Assembly (NCBI RefSeq): GCF_947623445.1
Contig: NC_135246.1
Coordinates: 12,135,856 to 12,199,855, forward strand
Source: Clavelina lepadiformis
Taxonomy: Eukaryota; Chordata; Ascidiacea; Aplousobranchia; Clavelinidae
DNA length: 64,000 nucleotides
Direction: 5' to 3'
Under the pieces are notes generated by a model. The model was not told the DNA's origin, searched no databases, and worked only from the letters and a program-made list of their open reading frames with translations. Made by a program: the position numbers and the translations under genes. Of the stretch, positions 48,801-60,761 are shown piece by piece; the first letter of the stretch is position 1, and every line of letters starts with the position of its first letter.

Positions 48801-51800
48801 CAAATTGACCTGTTTTTATTTCCTTGCAATAATCCCTCACTTATCACCTTTCATAATTTAATTAGAAACAATTAGCGCGGGAACACCAGGGCCACTGCAT
48901 GAAATAGGACTAAAACGCACTCACAATAGACTTAATCCTAGAACAATGATTGCAGACAATCACACCTGGCAAGACGTCTCTACTGTTATGTTCATACAAT
49001 GACACGATTCTTATTTCTTATAAACAATAAAAAAAAACACAAAAACGTCAAGATTTGCTTCTGTGCCTCATCTGATTTAGCTCAATTCGTAAACAACACG
49101 ACCAAGGCAGTGTGATTACTCGTTTCCTGTCCGTCTGTTGTTTTCAAAGTGCCGTAAGCCGCTCGAACTCAAATGATATGGTGCCAACAAAAAAAACGTT
49201 TTAGTGTCGATCGCTAAAATTATTCACTGACTTTAAAGCAAAAAACTGTGCTACCTCGTTTGCATTCTGACATTCATGCAAAAAACATTATCTTCATTAC
49301 AGCGCTTGTTTCTATGTAATTTCGACTTACAAACTGACGACAAGTGTAGAGTCTTAAAATTAAGATGCTGAGGGATCATTCAAAAGTCCGCGAAGGTAAC
49401 TGCTTCTCAAAGCACTCCGTAGTACAACTCTTGAAGTTACTGGCTGCTGAAGTTTTCCAATCACCCAAAAATCACAGATGCAGACTACCAAGTTGCGATG
49501 TTAACCGCACGAAAAATCGTGGCCGCGTAAATAATTAATAATGTTTTTGGCAAATGTCCAATAACGATGTCCTACCAAAATGTGCTCGTGCGTTATGGAC
49601 TGTGTTCATAATGGCCGTTAAGCATAAATATAATAGAAAAATATCGCACGTAGTGAGTGTAATGCACCTAACGCACGTAATCCACAAAGCGCACGTAAGT
49701 TCACCTCAGTATTTACCAAACGTTTAATATTGCTTTCACGCAACGATGAGGTGCGACAGCCAACCGAAAGGAAAGAGTCCAAGTGCGCAGAAATATTTTG
49801 CGCAGTAAGACAACAGAGTTACGAACAGAAATAGACTCAGTCAGTCTCATATAAGCTACTTTGGGTTGGACCTTCTAGTATTTTGGCTTTAGTACATTAG
49901 TTTGGGTACAAAATTCATAGTATAACTTTCTTAATTATAAAAAGAGGAGCTTTTTATATTGAGAAAAGCGAATTTGCCGTTAAAGTCAGGACTTCGGTGC
50001 CGTCCTTATTTCTAAGACCCGTTCTCACTTTGAGGAAACACGTCTTAAAAGATATTATTGTTCTACCAATTAGAGTTTCTTGGCTTTTCAGAAAAAGGCC
50101 TCGACAATAACTTAAAAAAATATAAGTATGTTACAAAAACACTTATTTGAAGTGGGAGCGCGCACAAAACAATTTTGTCTTATAAAAAAAAAAATCTCTA
50201 TTAACTGAATTAACCTTGAAAACATTAAAAAATTTAATGGTTAAATAAGGTCACAGTTATCCGGAACCTGTAGTATTGTTATGGACATTTTCGCAATATA
50301 TTTGGCCGCGCAGACATATTGACATGCATATGCATGAGAAATATATTTTGCCCTCTCGTTCCACAAGCTGTAAACAAGGACCGTATACATTTCTTTATTA
50401 CGTCAGAATGTTATGGGCACCATCACGCCTTTTCTGCGATGCACAAATGTTTGTACATTACGAATAGTTAAACGATTTTTTCATGAGACGGTTTTGGAGA
50501 CGGATGCATGTTTAATAAGAGAGCACTGGTCAAGTCTTGGCAACGTGAAGTGTTATTGATGTAAACATTAATTTTAATGTTAGATGACTAACCTTAGTGC
50601 AGCATTAAGAAATTAAAACCATTGGTAAACATGCGGATTGTATTCTGATTTCATGTTACCAACATGTAATGCAGTTAACTTTGTTTTTCATTGATTGGTG
50701 GTGTCACAATCTTTATACTTGAACTTGAAAAGGTCTTTGCATGACTTAAAGTCGGCGATGAATCCTCACTGCTCGAGCCCCAGTTACCGAGCTTATCTTT
50801 TGTGCAAGTCCCGATTGATGCAGCTATTTTTTTTGACTTTTTTATTCCCTGTCTGTTGCCAGAATTTGGAACTGTACATCAGAATTACTCAACAGAAGCA
50901 AGTGTCGCTCATACCTTGCCAAGGTCAAAGGTATTACAACGGTAGCGCAACTGGGAATCAAACCCGTTATGATCGAGGCACGCGAAACGCTCCGCACCGT
51001 GCCTACAATTCACTGAAACGCGTCATGCCCGATAGAATAATTTCTATAGATGTTTGTAAATGGCTCAGCTCCAGTAGGCATACCTAGAACTAAACTTCAT
51101 TTGCGGCTTTTTTGTGCGCATTGGTGGAATGCCTTCCGTAGTTTCTCGTGACAAACCTAATCAACATCATGTGATGGTTATGCGATCATGTATTTCAGGC
51201 TGAAACCATACGTTTCACTATAGCAGCTGATAAAAAAATTTCTCAACTTAAGCTGCGTTCACATATTACGTTTTCAATAACTAGTTTTCGAACGTCTATC
51301 GTGAATACGACTTATTTCAACGGCAAGTGGTTTTCAGAATATTTTAAGTATTTTTGGACGCTAAGGTTTTAGTACGATTTACTACGACCCATTTACGATT
51401 TACTGTTACTTATTTAGGACTTTGTCTACTAGCCCAGTATAGTTGTGGTGTGTTATCATTGCTTCTATTACGTTCGATCATCAGTGTCAGCGCAGTTTTT
51501 CGTCCGTGGGAGAAATAAAATGAAGGAATAAATCTAACAGTTTGTTGGTATAGTACTACAGTATATTAAAATCAAACTTGGCCAAATAAAGGAATATAAT
51601 ACCGTATTGCGCATCAAAGAAAACGAAGACCGCTAACTAGTATGGAGACTTACACAGAATCATTTGCAAACAATGTTTACAAATTAATTCTCTGCTAAAT
51701 AAGAATAAGCTGCAGTAGGCCTATACCAATACCAAAACAAAAGCATAACCAAGTTACTTCGATAAACTACGCTCCAACCTAATGCACTTTCATTGCTGTA

Positions 51801-54800
51801 ATGTCAGCTGTTATTATATCCTAAAATGACAATATGCTGTCATGCGCGCTGGCTTATATGATTTTCGCGATGGCTGCTGACACATTTTCGTCATCAAAGC
51901 TGTTATGGCCGGACATTATATAGGCTTTCTCTTGCATTTACAAAGTGCGCTACCGCCTGTTGCGCTGGCTTTTCTCTCACCGTCGATATCTTGAAAATTT
52001 TTCTCATTCTACCTTCAATTACCGCAAAAATTTTCAAAGTATTCTAAAAGATTTGCTCTATGTGAACGCAAAGTTCTGGAAATGTTGCACATGTTTTGAA
52101 ACCTCGAACTTGACATCGTTGCCCTCGTGAAAGGAAAGCTTGGAAATGCAGCGTGGAAACCTTTCTGGTATACTCAATCAGCTTTCACGTCTTACATCGG
52201 TAAAGTTTGGGTTTTAAACTAACGTAGAGATAACCAGGTCAGTTTCCGCTGTGGCTTGGAACCGATGAGTAGACAGGAGTCAGGACAAGACATGGATGGA
52301 CCTTGATCAATGGTCCAATTGACCTCATCTTATGTTTCAAGTATTACGAAATCCATTTATTATTGATCAAAACGAAAACTAAATCGTAAATGGTGACTTG
52401 TTTGTGACTTTGTATGTGGTAAGACTTGACTTGGCTTCACTTGGGAATGTAATTAAATGACGTAACTTGTGTCACAACCAGTAAGACCTGTTTCCATCAC
52501 TGCCTTAAAGTGACAAACGGTGGAAAATTTGCAACTTTAGTTTGTGAGTATGTTTTGCTTACAAGCAGCCATAGTTGTTTTAGTCTTTGAAAGGATTATA
52601 TAACAGTCACTTAAACTTTATTTTTGGGCCACAGGCACAGTGCAGAATTGTTTTACAAGCAATTTTTGGCTGGTTGGTTAGAAACACTGATTTAGTAGAT
52701 CTATAACCTACTAATCAAGACAAAATATTCCATGGTCAGCCCACACTTACTTGTAATTAATTGATCTAAAGTGCATCAGCATTAGCTCTAGCACCACAAC
52801 TGAAGTTGCACCACTAGAAAAATGTCGTGTACTAACGTGATGTTAACTCATAAGTGTTACAAGTTTGTGAAATTCCCAACAACTACCTGTACCAGAGGGA
52901 GACCTGGTAAATCCACATCAAACGTTTTCCACGTGTATCACCCACAGTGGCAACTTATGGCAAGTGTGACACATGCTCAAGCCAATTAAAACAAACATGT
53001 TGGCTGTGTGATAAATGCCAACTTTTCATTATAAATGAATAAAGAACAAATTGATTCATGCCATCACACCAAAATTTGTGTCTATGCACACAAAATGTTT
53101 TGTCAGACGCTACTATACTGTCCAGTCTGGTATGGCTCTGATCAATCTATATAAACTAGAAACTACATTTCGTAACAAGAAACCAAAAAGCTGATAAAAG
53201 ATACAAGTACAGACAATTGAATTTCCTAGTGTTTGGGTGTGTTTCAGAATCAATGTTGTGACAGACGGAAAAACTTATACATTTATGTAAGAATTACCAA
53301 AAAATGTTAAAACAAATAACACAATTGGGTATTTTATGCTGGCATGACCAAGCTTCTTACCTACAAGATGATTTTAATTTTATAAGATATTTTTACCTTC
53401 TGACGGATGGAAGGAATAAAAGTTTTATCCCACAAAAGTTTAAAGGTTTTATCATAAAACCTCACGTTTATAATGGTGCAAGCAATGTGCTCAGTTTTAT
53501 CTCAACTGCAACTAGAAGTAAGCATTTTTACCCCAAATCCTCTAGATACTATCCTTATGTCATTAACTATGTACGGTATATTGCTTCGTGTGTTATACAT
53601 ATTTTATGACAACCTGCTAAATGCAGACATTTTGTGACGGACAGAGAAAAACTTTGTAACAAAGTTATTTGGGTAAAAACAAAGTGATAGTCAATTTTTT
53701 ACATGTTCTTAAGTTATAATTTTTACTTTAAGTGCCAATAAGTATCATTTATCAGCTCACTTTTTACAAAATATTACACAAACAGTAATAACTTAATTCT
53801 TGCAGATGAAACAAAAGAAACAATAAGTTCATTTTGTTTATCAATTTTACATTGAATTTTTTCTGCTATTTTGACATAGCAACATGCTGCGAACAGTGAA
53901 AATTGGGTATTACCCAAGAAAGCAGCCTTAACTTTATTTTAATTGAAATTTTCGTAGTTCAATGCATTATCTAAGTGGATCACTGCTTCCTCTTGCTGCA
54001 AACCATCAATGTCCAATCTGTATTGTATGCCTTGTGCTCTTTTTATGAAATAACGCATTTTTAGTGAAGTTACATCGTTTTTTTTTGTTTTGTCATAAGC
54101 TTCCGAGCCACTAATGTCAACTAAAACTTTTTCAGGAAACAATGGCCACTAATTTTTTTCCATGTATAGTAAAAACTGTTACATATGCAATAAACGTCAT
54201 CAAAATTTGCATCTGGACATTGAGAACATAGTTCTTCGGCCAAGATTTTTTTCATTGGATTGCAAGTTACAGTATTTAACAAAAGATGGTATTTTGATGG
54301 AAGAGAAATTGTGTTATTAACTTTATTCACTGCTTCACAAAACAAAGTAATGTTTTCACAAATCGGGCATAAGCAAATGTTTCTCGGGATGTCTCTCTGA
54401 TAAGTAAATTGTTTGTCAAGTTTTATAAACCTGTACAAAGTGGAAAAGTTTATGTTGTTAATTGATTCCTCGGAAGAATCCTGCATGAGTGAAGTGAGCC
54501 TGATTGTCCATATTAAGCAATGTTTTCGTTTGAATACTTTTTCACCATGTTTTCTTTGTATATAAACTTGGTAATTTTGACCAGGTAGCACATATGAATC
54601 ATCAGGTCGCTGCAAAAATGCACAAATTGCTTCTGCATTGGCGTCTTGGTCCACAAATTTTGGTCTTCCTGGTTCACCAATCTTAGGTTTCCGGGGCACA
54701 AACTTACAATTCAAAGACCTTGCAAGTTGAGTAACTGCTACAACCTGTTTCGTTGGGCTTTTCGGAAGAACGTTTTTCAAATTATTTATAGATCTATTCA

Positions 54801-56000
54801 AGGAAGAGTGATTTTAAAATCCTTCATTGATTTTTACAATTAAATTCCCTTTTTTCTGACTATAGCTTAGATTTTTTTCTTTCACAGTCTTTCTTCAGAT
54901 AACTTTTCCTTGCTTCACTGTCGTGTTTTAATGCTTCTCGCTATTTCTGCTTTCTTTCTCTGTTTTTTTTTCCAATTTCTTTCATGCTCCATTTACTATT
55001 TTTTTAGATTTCTGTTTCCTTTGTTTGGCAGACATGGCTGTTTGCCCAATTAGTTTTCGACTCATAGTTATCTTATGTCCAAAACTAATACCAAAAATTA
55101 ACATATATGTTGTTAAATTACCAACTTGCACCAAAAATACAGTTTATGTATTAAAAACACATTTTGTGACGAACGGAGAATAATTTCAAAAGATATTATT
55201 TCTACCTGAAACTAGGAAAGGTATAATAAAAGGTATTCTGTTAATTGGCAGAACCAATACAGCTGATTTTTCCATATATTCACTTTTAACAACAAGCCTA
55301 AATGTACATAAAATTTTAAGCCATTTTTTTGTGACGGACGGAGAAAATATTTAGACGATGATAATCTAAGCCATTTAAGAAAATCCTACTAAACTGCAAT
55401 AATTGAGCTTTTTGATGTCCTAGTGATAACCTAAAACTCGATTAAAATTCCTTACCCTGCTTTCAAAACTACAATTTATATACCGGTTTTAAAATGGAGT
55501 TAAAATCAAGGGAAAAAAAACTTTTAACTTGTGGTCACTACCAATGCAAAAGTTATAATACAAAATAGACAGTAGCACTAAATTGTTCAACTTCTAGCCA
55601 TCTAGGACTCATATTAAGCAAATTTTCATCATGATTCTATAGTTAAAAAATTAAGTTGGTTGTTACATCATTTTGAAACAGACCCGTTTACAAATATATA
55701 CATTTTTTAAACATACGTTATCTTCATTACTCCCAGCTATAAAGCGCTTGATTGATGTGAAAATGCTGCTTGGTGTAAGCTGCTGTTCACTCTGATAAAA
55801 GAAATTTCAAAATTACCTTGCTGCTAAAAAAAAAAACAACAAACAAAATATTTCTGATGTAACAACCAAAACAAGTTAATATAATAGTGTATATTAAACA
55901 AAAAGCAACGTACTTGACATGGTGAATGCTTCCGTTTATTTGCTCTTCTAGTGGAAGTGGCAATTGGAGTATCAGAGAGCTGCCTATGTCGCAGCTTCAT
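45833..56000 (-). CDS. CTDSPL2: CTD small phosphatase-like protein 2
   Basis: FCP/SCP-type Asp-dependent protein phosphatase, nuclear. 13 exons give 449 residues (human 466), minus: 56000-55914, 55791-55717, 48665-48532, 48433-48369, 47885-47796, 47692-47549, 47323-47150, 47003-46864, 46746-46684, 46611-46532, 46448-46322, 46232-46137 and 45907-45833. Exon 1 starts [12 protein letters not shown], like the vertebrate N-terminus. Exon 2 has [14 protein letters not shown]. Exon 5 has [14 protein letters not shown]. The catalytic [13 protein letters not shown] (Asp273, Asp275) opens the phosphatase domain, followed by [39 protein letters not shown] and IIDNSP (Asp384). It ends [10 protein letters not shown]. 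Frame is kept at all junctions. Intron 2 (48666-55716, about 7 kb) is far larger than the other introns and carries a SINE and a transposon-like gene. Confidence 0.95.
50690..51030 (-). mobile_element. SINE, near full-length, minus orientation
   Basis: Read on the minus strand, the head looks tRNA-derived (GTAGGCACGGTGCGGAG, later GGGTTTGATTCCC as a B-box). The body is shared with 14019-14330 (CAGTTCCAAATTCTGGCAA), and the tail is GAGGATTCATCGCCGACTT then GCAAAGACC. The plus-strand ORF here is an accident of the repeat. It lies in CTDSPL2 intron 2. Confidence 0.6.
53262..55350 (-). mobile_element. Candidate transposon: degenerate gene flanked by GTGACGGACGGA repeats
   Basis: Five same-orientation copies or variants of the motif GTGACGGACGGAGAAAA lie at about 53264, 53400, 53632, 55166 and 55333. 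Three are to the left and two to the right of a minus-strand coding remnant at 53939-54801. The best copies extend upstream as CATTTTGTGACGG. Terminal inverted repeats and target duplications were not found, so the outer limits are unknown. The arrangement resembles subterminal repeats bound by a transposase. It is entirely within CTDSPL2 intron 2. Confidence 0.45.
53939..54801 (-). pseudogene. Degenerate transposon-like protein of unknown function
   Basis: Two overlapping frames, 54801-54121 (226 codons) and 54142-53939 (about 67 codons), probably one gene broken by a frameshift near a run of seven A at about 54158. Visible features are [20 protein letters not shown], then [43 protein letters not shown], and a cysteine-rich part with ICLCPICEN and NTVTCNP. 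The pattern (a FxxRxDxSxxLPG-type block, a KR-L/I-W-block, then a CxC-xx-C/H-x-N block) is one I recall from multi-copy uncharacterised proteins in cnidarian and arthropod genomes. The superfamily cannot be named with confidence. There is no catalytic triad I can point to. Confidence 0.5.
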
Positions 56001-57439
56001 TACAGTCTTGTTACATTTACTATTATTTACAAATAGCTTACAAATATTCTGTCCAAAAATATTTTAATCAAAATAAGTGTGATAGTAAGAAATGACAGTA
56101 TTTCACAAGCATTTATTAATTAAATTGTTTAGCTAACGAAAATACTTTGTGTTTTAGCTAAATCATGCCATTAAGAAATTTATATTCTCATTACACACAC
56201 ATATATATATACAGAAATTTCATTTGCAGTTACACCACCTTATCTGATAAGGATCAACCATTGAATAACTTAATGAACCTGATTGGAAAGTACGACAGTT
56301 TTCGACGAGAAATCGTGCATGCAAACACACAAATAAATTTATTATAAATTGGGTGAGTTAAATATTCGGCATGCACTTTGGTGAATCTCATGCGTGCAGG
56401 TGTCACACTTTCCACTGTGGTTAATGAATAGGCCATCTAATTAAAATGGCAGTATTCAACAAAAAATGGTGCAAGCAAAGACAGAAATTCTGGTATGACG
56501 GTGTGCCATGATAAAATTCGTCTGTACACACATGATGTTTCATCGTAAATTGTCATAATTATTAAATTTCTTTGGTTAATAAGGCGAATCTAGGCCTAGT
56601 ATACTGTATACAAGTGCACAGTCACAGCATGCCTTTGCATGTTAGACCCCAACTACTCAAATTGTAAGGTCATCTGGTTGTGCACTTGTATATTAGACCC
56701 GACGAAGCTTCGATAGAAATTTAGGCCTAACCTACGTTTGAACTAGTCGTACTATAAGTTTTAATCAACAAAAGGTTGCTGGATATGTTCATTATCATAA
56801 TATTTGTCTTTTTTCAATCAACAACTGCCAAGGCGATAGCCTATAAGCTACCGCACCGGCCAAACTGCAAAGGATGGCCATTTTCAGCAAGATCTTGGGT
56901 GCACAAATCATCCAAAAATGACAAGTGCGGTGCGCAAAAATGTTCAGATGCAATTACACAGTTTGACTTGTTCAATCTTTAAATCAATTGAAAATTGAGT
57001 GCACAGAAGTTCTGTCTAAGTAATTAAGTGCAAAATAACGCACTTTAAGTGCGGCGCAGGCCTACGGTATTGAGCGCGCCTGTACCAAACTCTGCAGTCT
57101 GGCGTACCGGTATGATATGGCACTCTAGGCCTAAAAGTACCGGGACCATACTTAACACTGATGAGGTTTTGAAGCCTTGGCTTTTTAACCGCCAGTAGTT
57201 ACGTGGGCTCAAGAAGCACATGTTGTATATCCGGTATTTTACCATAATACGGGTATAGTAAATGATTCAAAATTCAAATATTGCTCAAAACAATTCGATA
57301 TAAACAGCCTTTCCCGCCGGAATCCATGAAAATCAATTATTGAGTGATTCAGTAGTAGGGGATTTCAAGCAAACAAACCCGGATGTTAAAACGAAATAGT
57401 CTCACACCAGAACACCATCATTTGTTTATTTCGTTATCA
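56001..57439. other. Intergenic stretch upstream of CTDSPL2
   Basis: The CTDSPL2 promoter side is on the left. A CA/TA microsatellite lies at about 56194-56212. A 65-codon ORF from 56785 starts with a hydrophobic, signal-peptide-like segment and has three cysteines, but nothing else supports it. No gene is called. Confidence 0.35.
56605..56693. repeat. Short element with TATACAAGTGCACA ends
   Basis: About 88 bp with mirrored ends TATACAAGTGCACA and GGTTGTGCACTTGTATA. It contains GTCATCTGGTTGTGCAC, matching the element at 9338-9423. No coding capacity. Confidence 0.55.
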
Positions 57440-57570
57440 TGGTATGATTAGCGTGATTTCACAATCTTAATCCTCGGACTGAGGAAAGTCTTTGCACGAC
57501 TTAAAATTGGCGATGATTCCTCGCCGCTCGAACCTCGGTTAGTGAGCTTGTCTCTTCTGGCAGTTGCGAT
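57440..57570 (-). repeat. SINE 3' fragment
   Basis: Matches the tail of the SINEs at 14019-14330 and 50690-51030. On the minus strand it reads GAGGTTCGAGCGG, GAGGAATCATCGCCAA and AAAGACTTTCCTCAGTC. The head is missing. Confidence 0.6.
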
Positions 57571-57761
57571 TGAATGATGGAAACATTTTTTTTATTTGGA
57601 CTTATTTCCCCCAACTTTGCGCAAAGCGTAGCAAGATTATAATAAAAAAAAACAAGAATAGGTAGGTTCAGTCAAGCAACTAACATCCTGTGTAGAGAAA
57701 CCTTTAAGACCAACCACTCCGTAACTGAGCTGTCGTGTTATTGTAGGTTATAGCCCTATAC

Positions 57762-58010
57762 CAGTGGTATTCAACCTTTTATGGTTTGTAGCCCCCTGCT
57801 CATCAATAAAAAAACTAGATTGTTACTGTTACATTGCAAAACGCTGTTTACTTCTCTAATGCATGTGCAGTGGCCTTCGCGCCGCTACTTTTGCATAGCA
57901 GGCACAAAAACGTGAGAAACTTGTGCACCGCTTTGACTCGTCTTCCCCTACTACTACTCTATATCTCACTATTGAGGCATCGGCTCGTGGCCCCCGGTTG
58001 AGAAACCTTG
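57762..58010. mobile_element. hAT-type MITE (CAGTGGTATTCAACCT ends)
   Basis: 249 bp with left end CAGTGGTATTCAACCT and right end GGTTGAGAAACCTTG. Flanks ccctatac (57754-57761) and tcctatac (58011-58018) match at 7/8. It is related in its ends to the 10309-10636 element but differs internally. Confidence 0.7.
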
Positions 58011-58161
58011 TCCTATACTAAAGAAGTATAGAGTATGTAGTATAGTACCCTATACTGTATAGATTATCTCACTGCTCCACTACAGTATCGGAATTTTCAT
58101 CGTCAAAACTCTCGGACTGCGGTTTATACTCATGGTATCAATGTTTCATATTTACAATTAA

Positions 58162-58582
58162 TAGGGATGGGTCGATACGAACCTGAATAGATTCACCAAA
58201 TATCACCTTTATGGAAGATTCGGGCGAACACGAATACCAACAATGGCGAACCCGAATACAATATTACTTATATATTTACTGACTTTTGTGAAAAATGATG
58301 ATCTAGTTTACCGACAAAGCTAAATTAACTAGGGTCAATAGTACTTACAGTAAAGGTCGTTTTCCTAACGATTTTGCTTTTTCAATCGTTTTTAAACACT
58401 ATTTTTCGAAAAAAAGCGATTTGTTTAACGATTACATCATTTTACAAGCAAGACTTGACAGCTTTTGGATGAAATTTTGTTGTTTGGTTCTAATACGAAT
58501 AGATTCGGGATTCGTTCGCGTCGACCTTCTTGATATTCGGGTTCGCACGAACCCGAATAATCTTTCTCGCGGCACATCACTA
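58162..58582. mobile_element. hAT-type MITE with CGAAT motifs, perfect duplication
   Basis: 421 bp. The left end TAGGGATGGGTCG mirrors the right end CGGCACATCACTA. It is flanked by a perfect 8-bp acaattaa (58154-58161 and 58583-58590). Copies of GAACCCGAATA or its reverse cluster within about 100 bases of each end. The small ORF inside is incidental. Confidence 0.78.
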
Positions 58583-59005
58583 ACAATTAAAATGCGTCTT
58601 TGCAGAAATATTTTTGACTTAAATCAAATAAAAACTTGAAAAGAGCAATAAAGTTTCAGCATACTAAGTTTTTTTGGTTTTATTAAATAAAGTGAAAAAC
58701 TTGATTGTGCAATTTATTTAAATATTTACAAAAGAAGGAAAACGGAAACGGACGTTGAAAGATTAGCCTACGTGGGTTTACTGCTCGGGGTTCAGCAACG
58801 CTTTGCTGTGCTATCCGATTAGGCCTATCCAATTGCGTTCCCAACACTAACCACAAGATTGTACTCGAGACCAGAACTTTTATGAGACTACTCCTTTTAA
58901 GTCATTTTTTAGGTTACAACTGTAACAGATGTATTAAGAAGCTTATTGTTAAATTGTTGTTAACTGTAAGTAGCGTCCTTTGTGGTTAATCTCTACCTAT
59001 AGTCC

Positions 59006-60761
59006 CTCGGATTGCTTGCCAACGTGCTAACAAGCCGGTACGTATTCATTCCAGATTATAGGCTTTTACACGTTTATTCACTACTCACTTTCGCATTAAA
59101 TATGTTGTTAATAGCCTCAAAGCCTGAGTCACTCTATAAACAGAAACACATTAGATGGTGTAAGAAGTGGGATTCCGATAGATGGCACTCAGCTTTAGGT
59201 CACCAGATCCCATGCAGTTTGTCTCCAGACATGTAGCAGAGTCATGGCGTGACTGGGAAATGAGCTTTTCTATAAGTTATACTTTGAGTTGCAATACTGT
59301 TGAATTGTGCTGGTTCGCAGACACGGAAGATATTCCGGTGTTTTACGTTTTCTGGTGATGAAGACAACCAAGATGATTACAAGACTGTACTAAAGAAATT
59401 CCGTGAGTACTGTGAGTCTGTGACCCAAGAAAGAATCTGATTTTCAACACTTACAAGTTTTGGCAACGTAACCAACAGCCAGGTGAACTTTTTCACAGCT
59501 AGGTAATGGATTTAAGACAATTGTTTGATGGTTGTGATTACACCGATCCAGATAGACAATCAACGTGATAAAGTTGTATTTGGCATCCATGACCCGCAGG
59601 TTAGAGAAAAACCGATACAACATGCTGATTTGACGTTAGCTATAGCCAGGGTTGCCATACCGTCCTTATTTATAAGATTTGTCCTTATTTTAAAGGTCCG
59701 TGTCTTAGAAAATATGTTTGTCCTTATTTCTAAGATATGTCCTTATTTTCACTTTCGTCCTTATTTTTAGGGCGGATGTGGGCACTTTTGTCCTTATTTT
59801 GGGCATTTTGTCACTACGATACCATTTTGTACCAAACAGATACCAAAATCATGAACATGCAGATAGTGTCTTGTTTTTTTTTTTTTTTTTTTTTTTAGGA
59901 ACATTGGTTGCTTTCTCTTGTTGTACAGGTGTTTCTCTTGTTGTACTGTTTAAGGTGGTATTCCTCGTTGATTTTCTAGTCGTCCTTATTTTTGAGTTGA
60001 AACTGATGGCAACCCTGGCTATAGCCATAGATATCTGTCATGCAGCATAAGCGAGCAAAGCCCAAATTAAGGAAATGAATGATTCCAGCACTCACCAGAT
60101 CAATAGCATCAAGCGCACAAGTCATTATGCAAAACCTCCTTTTACTCGTTTCACCCCACTGAACTGCAGGTATTGCGGCACACAACATGAGCCCAGACAG
60201 TGCCCGCCTTTTAGTAAAATATGTTGCAAATGTGGAAAGCGTAATCATTTTGCGGCGAACAATTAAGTTAATTAATTAACAAGGTGAACAATTAAGTCTG
60301 AGGGTGAGAAAAGCAGACAACGACCTTATGAGACTCATATATCATTACCCACAATAAACATTTCAACAAGAAAATATTGTAGTGAAGTGGGTCAATCTGT
60401 CAAGTTCAGCTACCATATACAACCATTTTATTACAGCCTCATGCCGAAAAGTCACATAAACATATAATTCTGTTGAAAATATAAGCAAGAAAGCGCAAAA
60501 TGCAAAAAAGGAGGACATTTGGGCATTTTTCAGTGTCCTCGGAGGACAATTTGTTTTTCTTTACAAAAGAGGACAAATCCTCCTAAAAGAGGACATATGG
60601 TAGCCCTAGGGTAGAGACCCATAATGCCTCAGATTGCTTGCCAATATGCTAACATGCCGGTACGTATTCATTCGAGATTATCTGTTTTTACACGTTTGTT
60701 CACTTTCGTATTAAATATGTTGTTAATAGCCTCAAAGCCTGAGTCATTCTAAGCTGAAACA
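59006..60761 (+). mobile_element. Decayed Ty3/Gypsy-like retrotransposon (LTR-like repeats plus gag)
   Basis: Direct repeats of about 140 bases at 59006-59148 and 60626-60761 share CAGATTGCTTGCCAA-like starts, CCGGTACGTATTCATTC and AATAGCCTCAAAGCCTGAGT; both end gaaaca. They are candidate LTRs or LTR fragments. Between them is a stop-riddled gag (VAESWRDWEMSFS, DPQVREKPIQHADLTLAI, AIDICHAA) followed by a zinc-knuckle ORF (60075-60266). The first knuckle is CRYCGTQHEPRQC, with spacing C-x2-C-x3-H-x4-C. The second, CCKCGKRNHFAANN, has lost its final Cys. Protease, reverse transcriptase and integrase are absent. A MITE at 59647-60017 splits the gag. Confidence 0.65.
59647..60017. mobile_element. 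hAT-type MITE with AATAAGGAC motifs, copy 2 (inverted)
   Basis: 371 bp, the reverse complement of the 12402-12751 element. Ends are CAGGGTTGCCAT / ATGGCAACCCTG. It is flanked by a perfect 8-bp gctatagc (59639-59646 and 60018-60025). It interrupts the gag remnant between DLTLAI and AIDICHAA, so it inserted after the retrotransposon. It has a T-run where copy 1 has an A-run. Confidence 0.9.

Noticed and set aside
49970-50020. CCGTCCTTATTTCTAAG resembling the AAGGAC MITE
   Set aside because: Too short, with no matching second end or duplication.
50695-51087. 130-codon plus ORF
   Set aside because: It runs antisense through a SINE copy and has no protein-family content.
53304-53609. 101-codon plus ORF
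   Set aside because: It lies in the repeat-bearing flank of the candidate transposon and has no family resemblance.
56785-56982. 65-codon ORF with a signal-peptide-like start and three Cys
   Set aside because: This length is expected by chance in AT-rich DNA, and no splice partners or homology were recognised.
59718-60050. 110-codon plus ORF
   Set aside because: Same MITE artefact as at 12306-12680.
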